NCBI GenBank assembly: GCA_000508865.1 | Contig: BAHP02000011.1 | Coordinates: 53,293-117,292 of the forward strand | Reading direction: 5' to 3' | From: Clostridiales bacterium VE202-01 | Lineage (GTDB): Bacteria > Bacillota_I > Bacilli_A > Erysipelotrichales > Coprobacillaceae | DNA: 64,000 nucleotides | Shown: piece by piece, positions 1 to 9,605 of the stretch | How the letters are laid out: every line of letters begins with the position of its first letter | How positions within the stretch are numbered: position 1 is the stretch's first letter | Translations under genes and position numbers: made by a program | The notes under the pieces: model-generated | The model's input: only the letters and a program-made list of their open reading frames with translations | What the model was told of the DNA's origin: nothing | Database searches by the model: none

Positions 1-649
1 CATTACCAACTCTTTCTCTAATCGCTTTGATTTGTTCTTCAACAAATGAATCCATGCGCCAGTCACCACTACAATTACATACATCTAAAACAAAGTTAGA
101 TAAAATATTTTTCCCATATTCAGTATGTAATACTTCTGGATGGAACTGAATTGCATATAACTTTTGATCAGCATTTTCACAAGAAGCTACCGGACAATCT
201 TTTGTATAAGAAGTGATTTTAAAACCTGGTCCAATCTTAGAAATATAATCGAAATGACTCATCCAGCAAATCGATTCTTCAGGAACCCCTTTAAATAACT
301 TAGAATCTTTATCACTTATGATTAAATTAGATTTACCATATTCTCTAACATCAGCTCTTTCAACTTTACCACCCAAAATATGCTGCATCAACTGCGCCCC
401 ATAACATAAACCTAATACTGGAATTCCTAATTCAAATAACTCCTTTTTATATGTTGGAGAATCTTCCAAATAACAGCTATTAGGACCACCAGTTAAGATA
501 ATTCCTTTAGGATTCATTTCTTTGATCTTTTCAATATCCGTTTTATAAGAATAGATTTCACAATAAACATTACATTCACGAACCCTACGAGCTACTAATT
601 GATTATATTGACCACCAAAATCAATAACAATGACTAACTCTCTTTTCAC
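1..649 (-). CDS. guaA: GMP synthase (glutamine-hydrolysing), N-terminal part
   Basis: Converts XMP to GMP using glutamine in purine nucleotide synthesis. The visible ~216 codons are the class I glutamine amidotransferase domain: an N-terminal [11 protein letters not shown] strand, a TGGPNS turn, the nucleophile elbow GLCYGAQ with the catalytic Cys, and FHPEV with the catalytic His and Glu. The gene runs off the left edge, so the ATP-pyrophosphatase and dimerisation domains are not seen. I chose a GTG start because GGAGGAAG sits just upstream and the frame then gives [13 protein letters not shown]. The 12-nt gap to purA upstream suggests a purA-guaA operon, matching their shared role after IMP. 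Confidence 0.93.
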   Translation of the reverse strand, partial: MKRELVIVIDFGGQYNQLVARRVRECNVYCEIYSYKTDIEKIKEMNPKGIILTGGPNSCYLEDSPTYKKELFELGIPVLGLCYGAQLMQHILGGKVERADVREYGKSNLIISDKDSKLFKGVPEESICWMSHFDYISKIGPGFKITSYTKDCPVASCENADQKLYAIQFHPEVLHTEYGKNILSNFVLDVCNCSGDWRMDSFVEEQIKAIRERVGN

Positions 650-661
650 GCATCTTCCTCC

Positions 662-2042
<1,381 letters not shown>

Positions 2043-2098
2043 AGAGTTAGTCATTAGTAAAATTAATATATCATAATTATGATATAAGGAGTGCTTAT

Positions 2099-2977
2099 AT
2101 GTATATCAAACTAGAACAATACAAAATATTTAATGAAGCTGCTACAACTTTATCCTTTTCCACAGCAGCTAGAAACTTATTTATCTCTCAATCTGCAGTA
2201 TCCCAAACTATTAGCAGCATTGAAAAAGAATTACAAATTCAACTATTTGTCCGCAATTCTAAAGGAGTTACTTTAACCAAAGAAGGAAAATTACTGCATC
2301 AGCAAATCGATCAGGCTCTTGCCTTAATTACTGGAGTTGAAAACCAGCTTTCTAACTATCATGAATTAAAAGAAGGTGAATTGATCATTGGGGCTGGTGA
2401 CACTTTTAGTGAATATTTTTTAACTGCTCATATCGTCAAATTTAAGCAGTTGTATCCTGGTGTCAAAATTAAAGTTATTAATCGTACTAGTTTAGAAACA
2501 CGCGAATTATTAAAATCCGATCAAATTGATATTGGCTTTTTAAATCTGCCAATCAAAGATGATTCCCTTGTAATCAAAGAATGTTTTCAAGTTCATGATA
2601 TTTTCGTCTCTAAAAACTTAGATGATCATATTTATTCATTTGCTGAATTAGCTAATCAGCCACTGATCTTATTAGAAAAATCATCAAATACAAGAAACCG
2701 TATTGATAACTATTTTGCTGAAAAAGGTCTGCTTTTAAAACCAACTATTGAATTAGGTGCTCATAACCTATTATTAGACTTCGCTCGAGCCGGCTTAGGC
2801 ATTTCTTGTGTCATTAAAGAATTCTCACAAGATCTACTAAATCAAGGAATCGTTCATGAAATCAAAACTATTCAGCCCTTGCCTAAACGCAGTATTGGCT
2901 ATGCTTATCCTAAAAGACGCAGCCAGTCTATTGCTACTAATAAGTTTATTGAATTAATTGCTAAAAATAACGATTAA
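2099..2977 (+). CDS. LysR-family transcriptional regulator
   Basis: The 292-aa protein has the usual LysR layout: an N-terminal winged helix-turn-helix at about residues 3-62 (LSFSTAARNLFISQSAVSQTI is typical of the recognition region) and a periplasmic-binding-protein-like effector domain from about residue 90 to the end. The start is fixed by AAGGAG seven bases upstream. It stands alone on the plus strand, divergent from purA. The effector is not evident from the sequence; CysR/CysL-like or metabolic regulators are possible. A 9-bp inverted repeat overlapping its own promoter suggests autoregulation, which is inference. Confidence 0.9.
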   Translation: MYIKLEQYKIFNEAATTLSFSTAARNLFISQSAVSQTISSIEKELQIQLFVRNSKGVTLTKEGKLLHQQIDQALALITGVENQLSNYHELKEGELIIGAGDTFSEYFLTAHIVKFKQLYPGVKIKVINRTSLETRELLKSDQIDIGFLNLPIKDDSLVIKECFQVHDIFVSKNLDDHIYSFAELANQPLILLEKSSNTRNRIDNYFAEKGLLLKPTIELGAHNLLLDFARAGLGISCVIKEFSQDLLNQGIVHEIKTIQPLPKRSIGYAYPKRRSQSIATNKFIELIAKNND

Positions 2978-2995
2978 CTATAAGTTCAAAAAAGC

Positions 2996-3016
2996 CGCAT
3001 TATTTAATATAATGCG
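2996..3016 (-). terminator. Intrinsic terminator after the FakA-like gene
   Basis: Stem CGCATTAT / ATAATGCG with a 5-nt loop. On the minus strand it is followed by GGCTTTTTT. It lies between the convergent LysR gene and the FakA-like gene and may serve both. Confidence 0.7.
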
Positions 3017-3035
3017 ACTCAATAAAAACTATTTT

Positions 3036-3287
3036 TTAACCCTTTAATCCTCTTGACTGACGATCCATATCCTCAATAACAATATCATAAATTTCTCCAA
3101 GAGTAGCACAGTACTCTAAGATCAACCATGGTTCATTAGTATGAAAATGAATTTTAATCAACTCATCATCACCAACCGCTAATAAACAATCACCTTTAAA
3201 ATTTTTTGTAATATAATCATTAATTACATCTTCATCAAGATTTTCACCTTCAATTAATAATTGAGTATCATATCTAAATTCAAGCAT
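3036..3287 (-). CDS. Small stand-alone protein like the middle/C-terminal segment of FakA (YloV/DAK-like)
   Basis: This 83-aa protein resembles a short segment of fatty-acid kinase subunit FakA (DhaL/YloV family): EFRYDTQLLIEGE, then LLAVGDDELIKIHFHTNEP, then GEIYDIVIEDMDRQ, matching the family pattern VVGDD-x-VKVHVHTN and IENMxxQ. The kinase (DhaL) domain is absent, so it cannot be a phosphotransferase by itself. The gene begins 10 nt after the CinA-like gene and a terminator follows, so the two are probably co-transcribed. Proteins of this size are often labelled kinase to dihydroxyacetone kinase; I regard its function as unknown. It may be a stable domain family and not a remnant, since codon structure is intact. 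Confidence 0.7.
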   Translation of the reverse strand: MLEFRYDTQLLIEGENLDEDVINDYITKNFKGDCLLAVGDDELIKIHFHTNEPWLILEYCATLGEIYDIVIEDMDRQSRGLKG

Positions 3288-3297
3288 TCATTTCTCC

Positions 3298-4368
3298 TTA
3301 ATTATAACTCTGCTGTGTTAAAAACTGATATACCCGACTAATGATCCTTGATTCTAACTTACTGTATGATAAAGTCGGATCTTTTAATAACGGTACTTCA
3401 AAATAATCTTTACGACCTAAATATTCAAGTTTGATTTTAACGATCACACCTAAACGATGATCTAAACAATCAATTGTCATTGTCAGTACTTCTTCGCTAT
3501 GATTTTCACCTAAACTAAAACCATTACGTAATTTAAATTTATCACAATTATAAATAATAAAATATGTTGGCATGATCTTAGCCAAAGCCTCTTTTAAATT
3601 AGGCTCCCTAATAATATATTTGCCAATTACAGCTTCAATCCTTTTTTTAATCGGTAGCATTTTTTCATCAGCAGCTTCCTTTGAACCAGCCTTACAACCA
3701 AGACGGATACGCACCGTTTCTTCTGAAGCATACAAAGCAATACTTACTTCGCTTTGCTGATTGATTAAATCTTCTAACACTTCATCAACCTTACTTTCAC
3801 CAATTCCCATAGTTAAAAAATCATAAGTATAGATAATATCTTTTTTATACTGACTTAAATAAGCTTTTAACACATGATCAACAACATATTTCATCTCTTT
3901 AGGGGGACCAGGTAAATTAACGATCATTTTATCATCTTGAGACATTACACAGCCATTAGCAGTTCCAACTTCATTTTCTAAGACATAGCATCCTTTAGGA
4001 AAATAGGCCTGTTTAAAATTGTTTTCAGGAATTTCACCCCATGTAGTTACAAATCGACATTTCTCTGCAACCTTTTTTGCTTCATCTTCTAAATATACTA
4101 ACTCCAATCCTAAATATTGAGCTGATAGTTCTTTAGTTAAATCATCCTGCGTTGGTCCTAAACCACCTGTTGTAATAACACAATCAGCCCCTCGTTTAAA
4201 AGCAATATCTAAACACTGTTTAAAGCGCTCAGGATTATCACCAACAGTAGTTTGAAAATAAACATTAAAACCTAAATCTTTACACATTTTTTGAATATAT
4301 GCGGCATTGGTATTAACAATTTCACCAAGTAATAATTCTGTACCAACATTAATAATTTCTACATTCAT
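3298..4368 (-). CDS. cinA: CinA-like protein (MoCF domain) without a recognisable amidase domain
   Basis: Residues 1-170 form the molybdopterin-binding-like (MoCF) domain of CinA: GTELLLGEIVNTNA, TTGGLGPTQDD and NLPGPPKEM are all clear. The COG1058 middle region follows to about residue 260. Usual CinA is about 410 aa and ends in the PncC nicotinamide-nucleotide amidase domain with an ESCTGG-like motif. Here the last ~95 residues are unrelated by eye and carry no such motif, for a total of 356 aa. Pyrophosphatase activity on ADP-ribose or NAD-type substrates is plausible; amidase activity is not. In many Bacillota cinA is near recA; here it is paired with a FakA-like fragment. Confidence 0.85.
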   Translation of the reverse strand: MNVEIINVGTELLLGEIVNTNAAYIQKMCKDLGFNVYFQTTVGDNPERFKQCLDIAFKRGADCVITTGGLGPTQDDLTKELSAQYLGLELVYLEDEAKKVAEKCRFVTTWGEIPENNFKQAYFPKGCYVLENEVGTANGCVMSQDDKMIVNLPGPPKEMKYVVDHVLKAYLSQYKKDIIYTYDFLTMGIGESKVDEVLEDLINQQSEVSIALYASEETVRIRLGCKAGSKEAADEKMLPIKKRIEAVIGKYIIREPNLKEALAKIMPTYFIIYNCDKFKLRNGFSLGENHSEEVLTMTIDCLDHRLGVIVKIKLEYLGRKDYFEVPLLKDPTLSYSKLESRIISRVYQFLTQQSYN

Positions 4369-4514
4369 GCATTATTCCTCCTAAAACGATATCTATATTA
4401 TAAATAATTTTAACCATTTTTCCAATCAAATAATCATTTTATATAAGATGATATTATTTTCAAATACCAATATTACATATCTTTAACCTAAATTTAAAAT
4501 ATTTATAACAAAAA

Positions 4515-4536
4515 AAGAAATGGCGAACCATTTCTT
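4515..4536 (-). terminator. Intrinsic terminator of the rpsP-rplS operon
   Basis: Stem AAGAAATGG / CCATTTCTT around a TTCG tetraloop (minus strand), followed by a run of T. The rplS stop codon is inside the stem. Confidence 0.85.
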
Positions 4537-4885
4537 ATTTTCTAACTTCTTTAATTCTAGCAGCTTTACCTGATAATCCACGTAAGTAATGTAATTTAGC
4601 ACGACGTACTTTACCAACTTTAACTACTTCAATATGATCAATGATTGGTGTATGAACTGGGAAAGTTCTTTCAACACCTACTTGGTATGAGATTTTTCTT
4701 ACTGTAAATGTTTCAGAAATACCGCTACCTTTTCTTGCAATACAAACCCCTTCAAATAATTGGACACGGAATTTGTCACCTTCTTTAATTTTTACAAATA
4801 CTTTTAATGTATCCCCTGCTTTGAATTGAGGAATATCATTTCTTAATTGTTTTTTAGTAATTTGTTCTACTAATTGTAAATTCAT
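4535..4885 (-). CDS. rplS: 50S ribosomal protein L19
   Basis: L19 sits at the 30S-50S interface. The 116-aa protein from MNLQLVEQ has family length and the conserved [26 protein letters not shown] and [15 protein letters not shown] stretches. The longer frame with 13 extra codons is rejected because GGAGAAGAG lies directly before the internal ATG and the extra codons fall in the leader. It is the last gene of the khpA-rimM-trmD-rplS group and has its own promoter overlapping the trmD stop codon, plus a probable L19-binding leader. Confidence 0.96.
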   Translation of the reverse strand: MNLQLVEQITKKQLRNDIPQFKAGDTLKVFVKIKEGDKFRVQLFEGVCIARKGSGISETFTVRKISYQVGVERTFPVHTPIIDHIEVVKVGKVRRAKLHYLRGLSGKAARIKEVRK

Positions 4886-4907
4886 TTCTCTTCTCCTTCT
4901 CCAAAAA

Positions 4908-4958
4908 TTGTCTTGAATGTTCATTCGATTAACCAGCGGAACATCTGCAGTCTCACGA
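4908..4958 (-). ncRNA. Candidate L19 leader (autoregulatory 5' UTR of rplS)
   Basis: Between the rplS promoter and its start codon the transcript contains GATGTTC, CGCTGGTTAATCGAAT and GAACATT. The outer parts can pair to form a compact hairpin. Bacillota rplS genes are known to carry a short structured L19 leader for feedback control. Position and size fit, but I matched it from memory and not by covariance search. Running the Rfam L19_leader model would settle it. Confidence 0.5.
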
Positions 4959-4965
4959 CTTTTTC

Positions 4966-4994
4966 ATTATAAAGAAAACACTAGTAAAAATCAA
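4966..4994 (-). promoter_or_regulatory. Promoter of rplS
   Basis: TTGATT (4989-4994), 17-bp spacer, TATAAT (4966-4971) on the minus strand. It overlaps the trmD stop codon, so rplS can be made independently of the upstream operon. Confidence 0.75.
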
Positions 4995-5710
4995 TCATTT
5001 TTTTCAATTTTTTTCATCATTTCTAAACTTTCTTCATCAAATTGATATGATCGTAATAAATCTGGTCTTTTTAAATAAGTTTTTTTAAGAGCCTGATATT
5101 TTCGCCATTTACGAATATTTTCATGATGCCCACTTAATAAAACAGCTGGTACTTCATTACCATCATAACATTGTGGTCTAGTATACTGAGGATACTCTAA
5201 AAGCCCCTGACTAAAAGAATCATCCTGATGACTATCTTCCTTGATTGCACCATCTAGTAATCTAATAACAGCATCACTTACGACCATGCTGCCAAGCTCG
5301 CCTCCGGTTAAAACATAATCACCTATAGATATTTCCATATCAACATAATTTCTAATTCTTTCATCAAAACCTTCATAATGTCCACAAATAATAACTAGAT
5401 GTTCCTGATGCGACAAATCAACCGCTAAGCCATGATTTAAAGTTGATCCCTGGGGCGACATTAAAATAACCATACTTTTATCACTGCAAATTGTCTTTAA
5501 ACACTCAACTATTGGTTCACACATCAACACCATCCCTTGACCACCACCATAAGGGTAGTCATCAACATGTTTGTGTTTATCATTAGAAAATTCTCTAAAA
5601 TCATGTAACGTTACTTTAACAAGCTCTTTATCAATAGCTCTTTTTATAATTGATGTATTTAGAAAACCTGTAAACATTTCAGGAAACAACGTCAAAATAT
5701 CAATCTTCAT
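4991..5710 (-). CDS. trmD: tRNA (guanine37-N1)-methyltransferase
   Basis: Methylates G37 of tRNAs to prevent frameshifting, using S-adenosylmethionine bound in a trefoil knot. The 239-aa protein shows ILTLFPEMF at the N-terminus, YPYGGGQGMV, and the knot region GHYEGFDERIRNYVD then SIGDYVLTGGELG. ATG at 5710 is preferred over a TTG one codon upstream because AAAGGG is correctly spaced for it. It overlaps the end of rimM by 11 nt, showing translational coupling, as in other Bacillota. Confidence 0.96.
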   Translation of the reverse strand: MKIDILTLFPEMFTGFLNTSIIKRAIDKELVKVTLHDFREFSNDKHKHVDDYPYGGGQGMVLMCEPIVECLKTICSDKSMVILMSPQGSTLNHGLAVDLSHQEHLVIICGHYEGFDERIRNYVDMEISIGDYVLTGGELGSMVVSDAVIRLLDGAIKEDSHQDDSFSQGLLEYPQYTRPQCYDGNEVPAVLLSGHHENIRKWRKYQALKKTYLKRPDLLRSYQFDEESLEMMKKIEKND

Positions 5711-6209
5711 CAATTAACCCTTTAATTAACTGAACTCTAATTATTTGATTATCTAAATCAACATCTTTAATAAAAGCATCGACATAAGGAATAGCCACAT
5801 TTTTACCATGATGATCAACATTCAATATATCATGACGTCCATTATCATAAATAGAAGTAACATTACCAATTAATTTTCCTTCCAAACTTACTACTTGCAA
5901 ACCAATCAAATCACTATAAAAATATTCATCCTCATCTAACAATTCATCATCTTTTAATCCATAAACAAATGAACCAACATATTTTTCAACTAAATTTATA
6001 TCTTGATTATCTTTAAACGCCACCAAATAATTACCTTTATGAATTCTAGATGAAACGATCACAAACTCTAGATCCACACCTTGATAACGAATATAAAGAG
6101 AATTACCTTTTTTAAATCTCACCGCACCAAAATCACTATTTGACCTTATTTTCAATTCACCTTTTAAGCCATGTTTTCCAATAATTTTTCCAACCTTAAC
6201 TTTCTCCAT
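5700..6209 (-). CDS. rimM: Ribosome maturation factor RimM
   Basis: Assists 30S head assembly by binding S19. The 169-aa protein has the N-terminal RimM beta-barrel (VGKIIGKHGLKGELKI) and a C-terminal PRC-barrel (DLIGLQVVSLEGKLIGNVTSI ... AIPYVDAFIKDVD). I trimmed 19 upstream codons because GGAGGTAAG directly precedes the ATG giving MEKVKVGKI. A terminator-like hairpin with a T-run ends just before this ribosome-binding site, so rimM expression may be attenuated relative to khpA. Confidence 0.95.
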   Translation of the reverse strand: MEKVKVGKIIGKHGLKGELKIRSNSDFGAVRFKKGNSLYIRYQGVDLEFVIVSSRIHKGNYLVAFKDNQDINLVEKYVGSFVYGLKDDELLDEDEYFYSDLIGLQVVSLEGKLIGNVTSIYDNGRHDILNVDHHGKNVAIPYVDAFIKDVDLDNQIIRVQLIKGLIDED

Positions 6210-6224
6210 CTTACCTCCAAAAAA

Positions 6225-6247
6225 ATAGATGTGCTCAGCACATCTAT
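6225..6247 (-). terminator. Hairpin with T-run between khpA and rimM
   Basis: A 23-nt near-perfect palindrome with 11-bp arms (ATAGATGTGCT / AGCACATCTAT), followed on the minus strand by seven T. It lies inside an otherwise continuous operon, directly before the rimM ribosome-binding site, so it is probably a partial terminator. Confidence 0.75.
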
Positions 6248-6249
6248 CA

Positions 6250-6498
6250 TTATTCATACGATTCAAACTTAATATCTAGTTTCTTATTAGTCTTACGACC
6301 AGCAACTGACATTAATTGTCTAATTGAATTAGCCATTGCTCCTTTACGTCCGATTAATCTAGCAATATCACTTTGCGCAGAATAAACATGTAAAACAACA
6401 ACATTTTCTTCTAACGAAGGCAATTCACGAACTTCTAAATGTTCCTTATCCTCAACTAATTCAATTGCGATATCTTTAAGAATCTTAGCATAATCCAT
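6250..6498 (-). CDS. khpA: KH-domain RNA-binding protein KhpA (YlqC)
   Basis: The 82-aa protein is one KH domain with the GxxG loop in LIGRKGAMANSIRQLM. KhpA partners with KhpB (Jag/EloR) in Gram-positive bacteria and affects cell elongation and RNA metabolism. Length and position directly after rpsP are the family norm. The gene starts 2 nt after the rpsP stop codon, so the two are almost certainly co-translated. Confidence 0.93.
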   Translation of the reverse strand: MDYAKILKDIAIELVEDKEHLEVRELPSLEENVVVLHVYSAQSDIARLIGRKGAMANSIRQLMSVAGRKTNKKLDIKFESYE

Positions 6499-6500
6499 AA

Positions 6501-6773
6501 TTACTTACCTAATTTTGAATCAGCAAATTTTTTCATAATTCCTTGTTTAGATAATAAGTTTCTAACTGTATCAGATGGTTGCGCACCGTTATTTAACCAT
6601 TTTAATACTTCTTCTTCTTTGATTGTAACTTGTGCAGGATTAGTACAAGGATTATAAGTTCCTAATAATTCAATAAAACGTCCATCTCTTGGAGCTCTTG
6701 AATCTGCTGCTACAATTCTATAGAAAGGAGCTTTCTTAGCACCCATTCTGATTAATCTTAATTTTACTGCCAT
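6501..6773 (-). CDS. rpsP: 30S ribosomal protein S16
   Basis: Component of the 30S body needed for assembly. The 90-aa sequence starts [26 protein letters not shown] and has [10 protein letters not shown], all typical. TTAGGAGGAAATATAA precedes the ATG. It heads the rpsP-khpA-rimM-trmD group. In many Bacillota it follows ffh directly; here a GH3 gene and a LytTR/VanZ cassette separate it from ffh. A decayed copy of its first ~25 codons and promoter region lies 3.1 kb away at 9839-9975. Confidence 0.97.
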   Translation of the reverse strand: MAVKLRLIRMGAKKAPFYRIVAADSRAPRDGRFIELLGTYNPCTNPAQVTIKEEEVLKWLNNGAQPSDTVRNLLSKQGIMKKFADSKLGK

Positions 6774-6804
6774 TTATATTTCCTCCTAATTAATTTACTT
6801 GTAC

Positions 6805-6833
6805 ACTTTAACATAACATTTTAAAGGTGTCAA
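6805..6833 (-). promoter_or_regulatory. Promoter of rpsP within an inverted repeat
   Basis: TTGACA (6828-6833), 17-bp spacer, TAAAGT (6805-6810) on the minus strand. The -35 box is part of one arm of the repeat at 6823-6854. The equivalent box in the decayed copy reads TTGGCA. Confidence 0.55.
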
Positions 6834-6854
6834 GCTTTTTTACTTGACACCTTT
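6823..6854. repeat. Inverted repeat AAAGGTGTCAAG / CTTGACACCTTT (copy A)
   Basis: 12-bp perfect arms around an 8-nt loop. A second, slightly degenerate copy occurs at 9946-9975 with the same loop. In the minus direction each copy follows the GH3 gene or its decayed tail and precedes rpsP or its decayed 5' end, so it belongs to a duplicated GH3 tail-hairpin-rpsP segment. Confidence 0.85.
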
Positions 6855-7149
6855 AGTTTATTTTAATTATATAATTTTTAATCTTTTAAATCTTATATCA
6901 TTTATTTAGCTCAATTCACATAATTAATAAATAATGATAAACACACACATGCATAACAACAAAAAAACATCATTTCATCCTTTTTATTTAAAACATCTAA
7001 TTTATAATTATACGCTAAACATTTTTTTATAAATCTAATATATTAATAAAATTAGAATTCTTCTTTTAATAAAAAATCACCTATAAATTGATAGTACAAT
7101 AAATAACTATTTGTCTTCTAAATTTTCTTTTATGATTTTCTAAAAATAT

Positions 7150-7212
7150 GACCATACTCAACTGTATATACTCCAATTAAGCTATTATCACTAGTTTCAA
7201 CATTTACTGTAA
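7150..7212 (-). pseudogene. Degenerate remnant resembling the GH3 C-terminal sorting tail
   Basis: Frame translation TVNVETSDNSLIGVYT aligns to STSVATGDDSLIGVFA of the intact GH3 protein: most of the SLIGV core is kept, but the following membrane segment and RRK tail are gone. With the hairpin and rpsP downstream it recreates the order at 9.8-10.2 kb, which argues for segmental duplication. Short similarity, so moderate confidence. Confidence 0.5.
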
Positions 7213-7255
7213 CATCTTAAAATGTAAGATAATAATAAGATTACTTGTTAAAAAG

Positions 7256-7672
7256 TTAAACGATGCTTTTATTTATCCTGGAAATCATCACACCAATTAA
7301 TTCATATACAAATACTGCTCCAGCAAAACCAAAGATAATATCATTGACATCAAAATATCCACGCAATGTCAACACTTGTACCAGTTTGATAAAAATAATC
7401 AGGATAATAATAAATAGATAAAAGGCTTTTTGCTTATTTAACATATTAAAACTATCTCTTGATAATAAAGCTATTGGTGTATAAATAATTAATGAAATCA
7501 AGAGTGATTTTGGGGAACCAAAATTACAAAATGGCACAAAATTTGAACATTTAATTATCTTTTCTGTGTAAGAAAGACCCTCAAGTCCACCTAAATTGCT
7601 ATGTGCATAAATAAAACTTAATAGTATTAAAATATATGTAAATAACAAACCTCTAAATATTAATTTTTTCAT
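7256..7672 (-). CDS. VanZ-like membrane protein
   Basis: The 138-aa protein has about four transmembrane segments (residues 5-24, 56-76, 83-103, 112-132) and the VanZ-type features NFVPFCNF near residue 45 and YFDVNDIIFGFAGAVFVYEL near the C-terminus. VanZ proteins give low-level teicoplanin resistance in enterococci, but most homologues are uncharacterised. It is the last gene of a three-gene operon with a LytTR response regulator and an AgrC-like kinase and begins at the kinase stop codon, so a cell-envelope response role is plausible. Confidence 0.75.
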   Translation of the reverse strand: MKKLIFRGLLFTYILILLSFIYAHSNLGGLEGLSYTEKIIKCSNFVPFCNFGSPKSLLISLIIYTPIALLSRDSFNMLNKQKAFYLFIIILIIFIKLVQVLTLRGYFDVNDIIFGFAGAVFVYELIGVMISRINKSIV

Positions 7673-8935
7673 TTAGTTTTCTCCTGTGTTTAATATAATG
7701 TATGTAACAAATATGTCATTTTGATAATTGGTAAAATATGAGCCATTATATTTATCCACAATATCTTTAATTATCTCTATTCCGTAACCATGATTTTTTT
7801 TATCAGATTTGCTTGTTTTCATTTTCTTTAATAACGGATTAAAATAACACGTATTTTCTACTTTGATAATAAACTGTCCATCTTTTAATACAAAAAATGC
7901 ACCAACTTTTTTTTCTTCACCAATATTTTCAATAGCATTATTCATTAGATTCATTATTACTAATAATAAATCTGTCGTCATATTATCGAAACCTGATAAA
8001 TTATTACTTTCAATATTAAAATTAATATCGTTGTGATCTGCAATAACATAATTTATATATGCATCAATAATTAAATTTTTAGTAAAGACCATATTCTTTT
8101 TCTCAACTATTCTATTTGTCAAATCATTGATATAATTATGTACTTCAGTATATTTATTTTGTGCGATTAACTGCTGTATCACAATTAATTGATTTTTATA
8201 ATCATGCCTTATTTTTGATAAATTGTCTTTCTCTTTTTTAAATTGATCAAGATAAATATTTGAAAAAATATTGCTTAAATTTAATTGTTTTTCTTTTTCA
8301 AATTTTTTAGCCATTGTTTGTAATGTATTTGAAATTATAATTCCAAATAAACATAATAATCCAAGTAAAATAAATATTGAAAAATTATATATGCTCCAAT
8401 CTGAAAAATTTGGCATTATACTTAAACAGCACAACTCAATCAATAACATTGATATTGAGAAAAAAATAAAGAGAAGCGCATTACTGCTATTAGGTATGAA
8501 AAAACTTTTATTACAAGTATAGTACGTAACAACAAATAATATCAATGTTCCCAGCCAAGAGAATATAATCAGTGAATAATCAGTTATGTCTATACTATCT
8601 AGCGGATAACGAGATAACCTGCTAACAATAATGAACATAATATGATATGTAATTATAATTATGGATGAGTTAAAAATAATTAAATATAACTTTTCGAAAT
8701 TAATAGCATACAATATGCCAACTAAAATAATTAATAAAATTATCCCTAAGATAAAAATATTTATAAAAAAATACTTAAAACATATAAAATAAACAATCGA
8801 TCCAATTAAAGATGAAAATAATATTTTTGGTTTATTAAGCGAGAGATTAAAATTATCCTGAAAACAAAAACAAACAGAAAACAAAATCACTGTCTGCATC
8901 AATATATATACGATTATATCAATATTTTTTAACAT
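7673..8935 (-). CDS. AgrC-like GHKL sensor histidine kinase
   Basis: The first ~205 residues form about six hydrophobic segments, the receptor part. A short coiled region follows, then the phospho-acceptor motif HDYKNQLIVIQQL near residue 243 and a GHKL ATPase domain with NLMNNAIENI (N box) and HGYGIEIIKDIV (G box). This is the AgrC/ComD class that often detects peptides. No peptide precursor (agrD-like) or AgrB protease gene was found beside it, so the ligand is unknown. Its start overlaps the end of the response regulator gene by 17 nt. Confidence 0.88.
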   Translation of the reverse strand: MLKNIDIIVYILMQTVILFSVCFCFQDNFNLSLNKPKILFSSLIGSIVYFICFKYFFINIFILGIILLIILVGILYAINFEKLYLIIFNSSIIIITYHIMFIIVSRLSRYPLDSIDITDYSLIIFSWLGTLILFVVTYYTCNKSFFIPNSSNALLFIFFSISMLLIELCCLSIMPNFSDWSIYNFSIFILLGLLCLFGIIISNTLQTMAKKFEKEKQLNLSNIFSNIYLDQFKKEKDNLSKIRHDYKNQLIVIQQLIAQNKYTEVHNYINDLTNRIVEKKNMVFTKNLIIDAYINYVIADHNDINFNIESNNLSGFDNMTTDLLLVIMNLMNNAIENIGEEKKVGAFFVLKDGQFIIKVENTCYFNPLLKKMKTSKSDKKNHGYGIEIIKDIVDKYNGSYFTNYQNDIFVTYIILNTGEN

Positions 8936-9605
8936 GTGCTAATTTCCTTTCGATAATTTTTATTTGCAGGTCTTTTGCTCTTCTTCGGCTCACCGGCAGC
9001 TTTTTTCCCATTAAATATATATTTCCATTTCTATAATCATCTGCGTATGCTAGATTAATAATGGTACTGCGATTAATTAACATAAAATCACTATTTAGCA
9101 GTATTTCAAAATCTTTTAAATTTCTATTTTTAACTACTATATCTCTTTGGTTCAAAAGATGAAAATTAATATCGTGTAAATAATATGAAATATACATAAT
9201 TTCTTCAAAATAAATTTTTATCTCAGTCTGCTTATTTGGAAGCATTAAATAAGGTTTGTTTGCTTCTATACTTAAATTGTTTAATAATTTAGTTAATCCA
9301 TTGTTTAGGTTGTCTTTTAAAACAAAACCAACAACATTCTTGCCAAATGCTTGGATCATTTTTTCTTCGTGTGCTGTAACAAATATGATATTAATATTAT
9401 GTTCGCCGAGTAATTTTGATAACGTAATTCCATCAATATTAGGCATGTCTATATCTAAAAAGACTAATTCATATTCCATTGCTTTCTTTAAGAAAGTAAA
9501 ACCATCTTCAAAGCAGGTAATATTTAACTGGTTATTTATGCCAATTAGAACATTTTTTATTATTAAAAGGAAGTCTTTGTTATCGTCAACTATTGCTGTT
9601 TTCAT
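8919..9605 (-). CDS. LytTR-family response regulator (AgrA-like)
   Basis: Residues 1-120 are a receiver domain with the acidic pair (AIVDDN) and the phospho-accepting Asp in VFLDIDMPNIDG. Residues 130-228 form a LytTR DNA-binding domain (ISYYLHDINFHLL ... MLINRSTIINLAYADDY ... LPVSRRRAKDLQIKI). It is first in the operon with the AgrC-like kinase and a VanZ-like gene. An extended -10 (TGCTATAAT) lies about 100 bp upstream. LytTR regulators bind direct repeats; I could not identify these with confidence. Confidence 0.9.
   Translation of the reverse strand: MKTAIVDDNKDFLLIIKNVLIGINNQLNITCFEDGFTFLKKAMEYELVFLDIDMPNIDGITLSKLLGEHNINIIFVTAHEEKMIQAFGKNVVGFVLKDNLNNGLTKLLNNLSIEANKPYLMLPNKQTEIKIYFEEIMYISYYLHDINFHLLNQRDIVVKNRNLKDFEILLNSDFMLINRSTIINLAYADDYRNGNIYLMGKKLPVSRRRAKDLQIKIIERKLAHVKKY

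Larger units (their letters stand above)
6774..7255. other. Intergenic: rpsP promoter, inverted repeat and a degenerate gene tail
   Basis: Holds the rpsP promoter and the 12-bp-armed hairpin described separately. Positions 7150-7210 on the minus strand read TVNVETSDNSLIGVYT, similar to TSVATGDDSLIGVFA at the C-terminus of the GH3 protein; this looks like a decayed copy of that gene's end. The remaining ~250 bp (6860-7140) are very AT-rich with no supportable gene. Confidence 0.6.
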
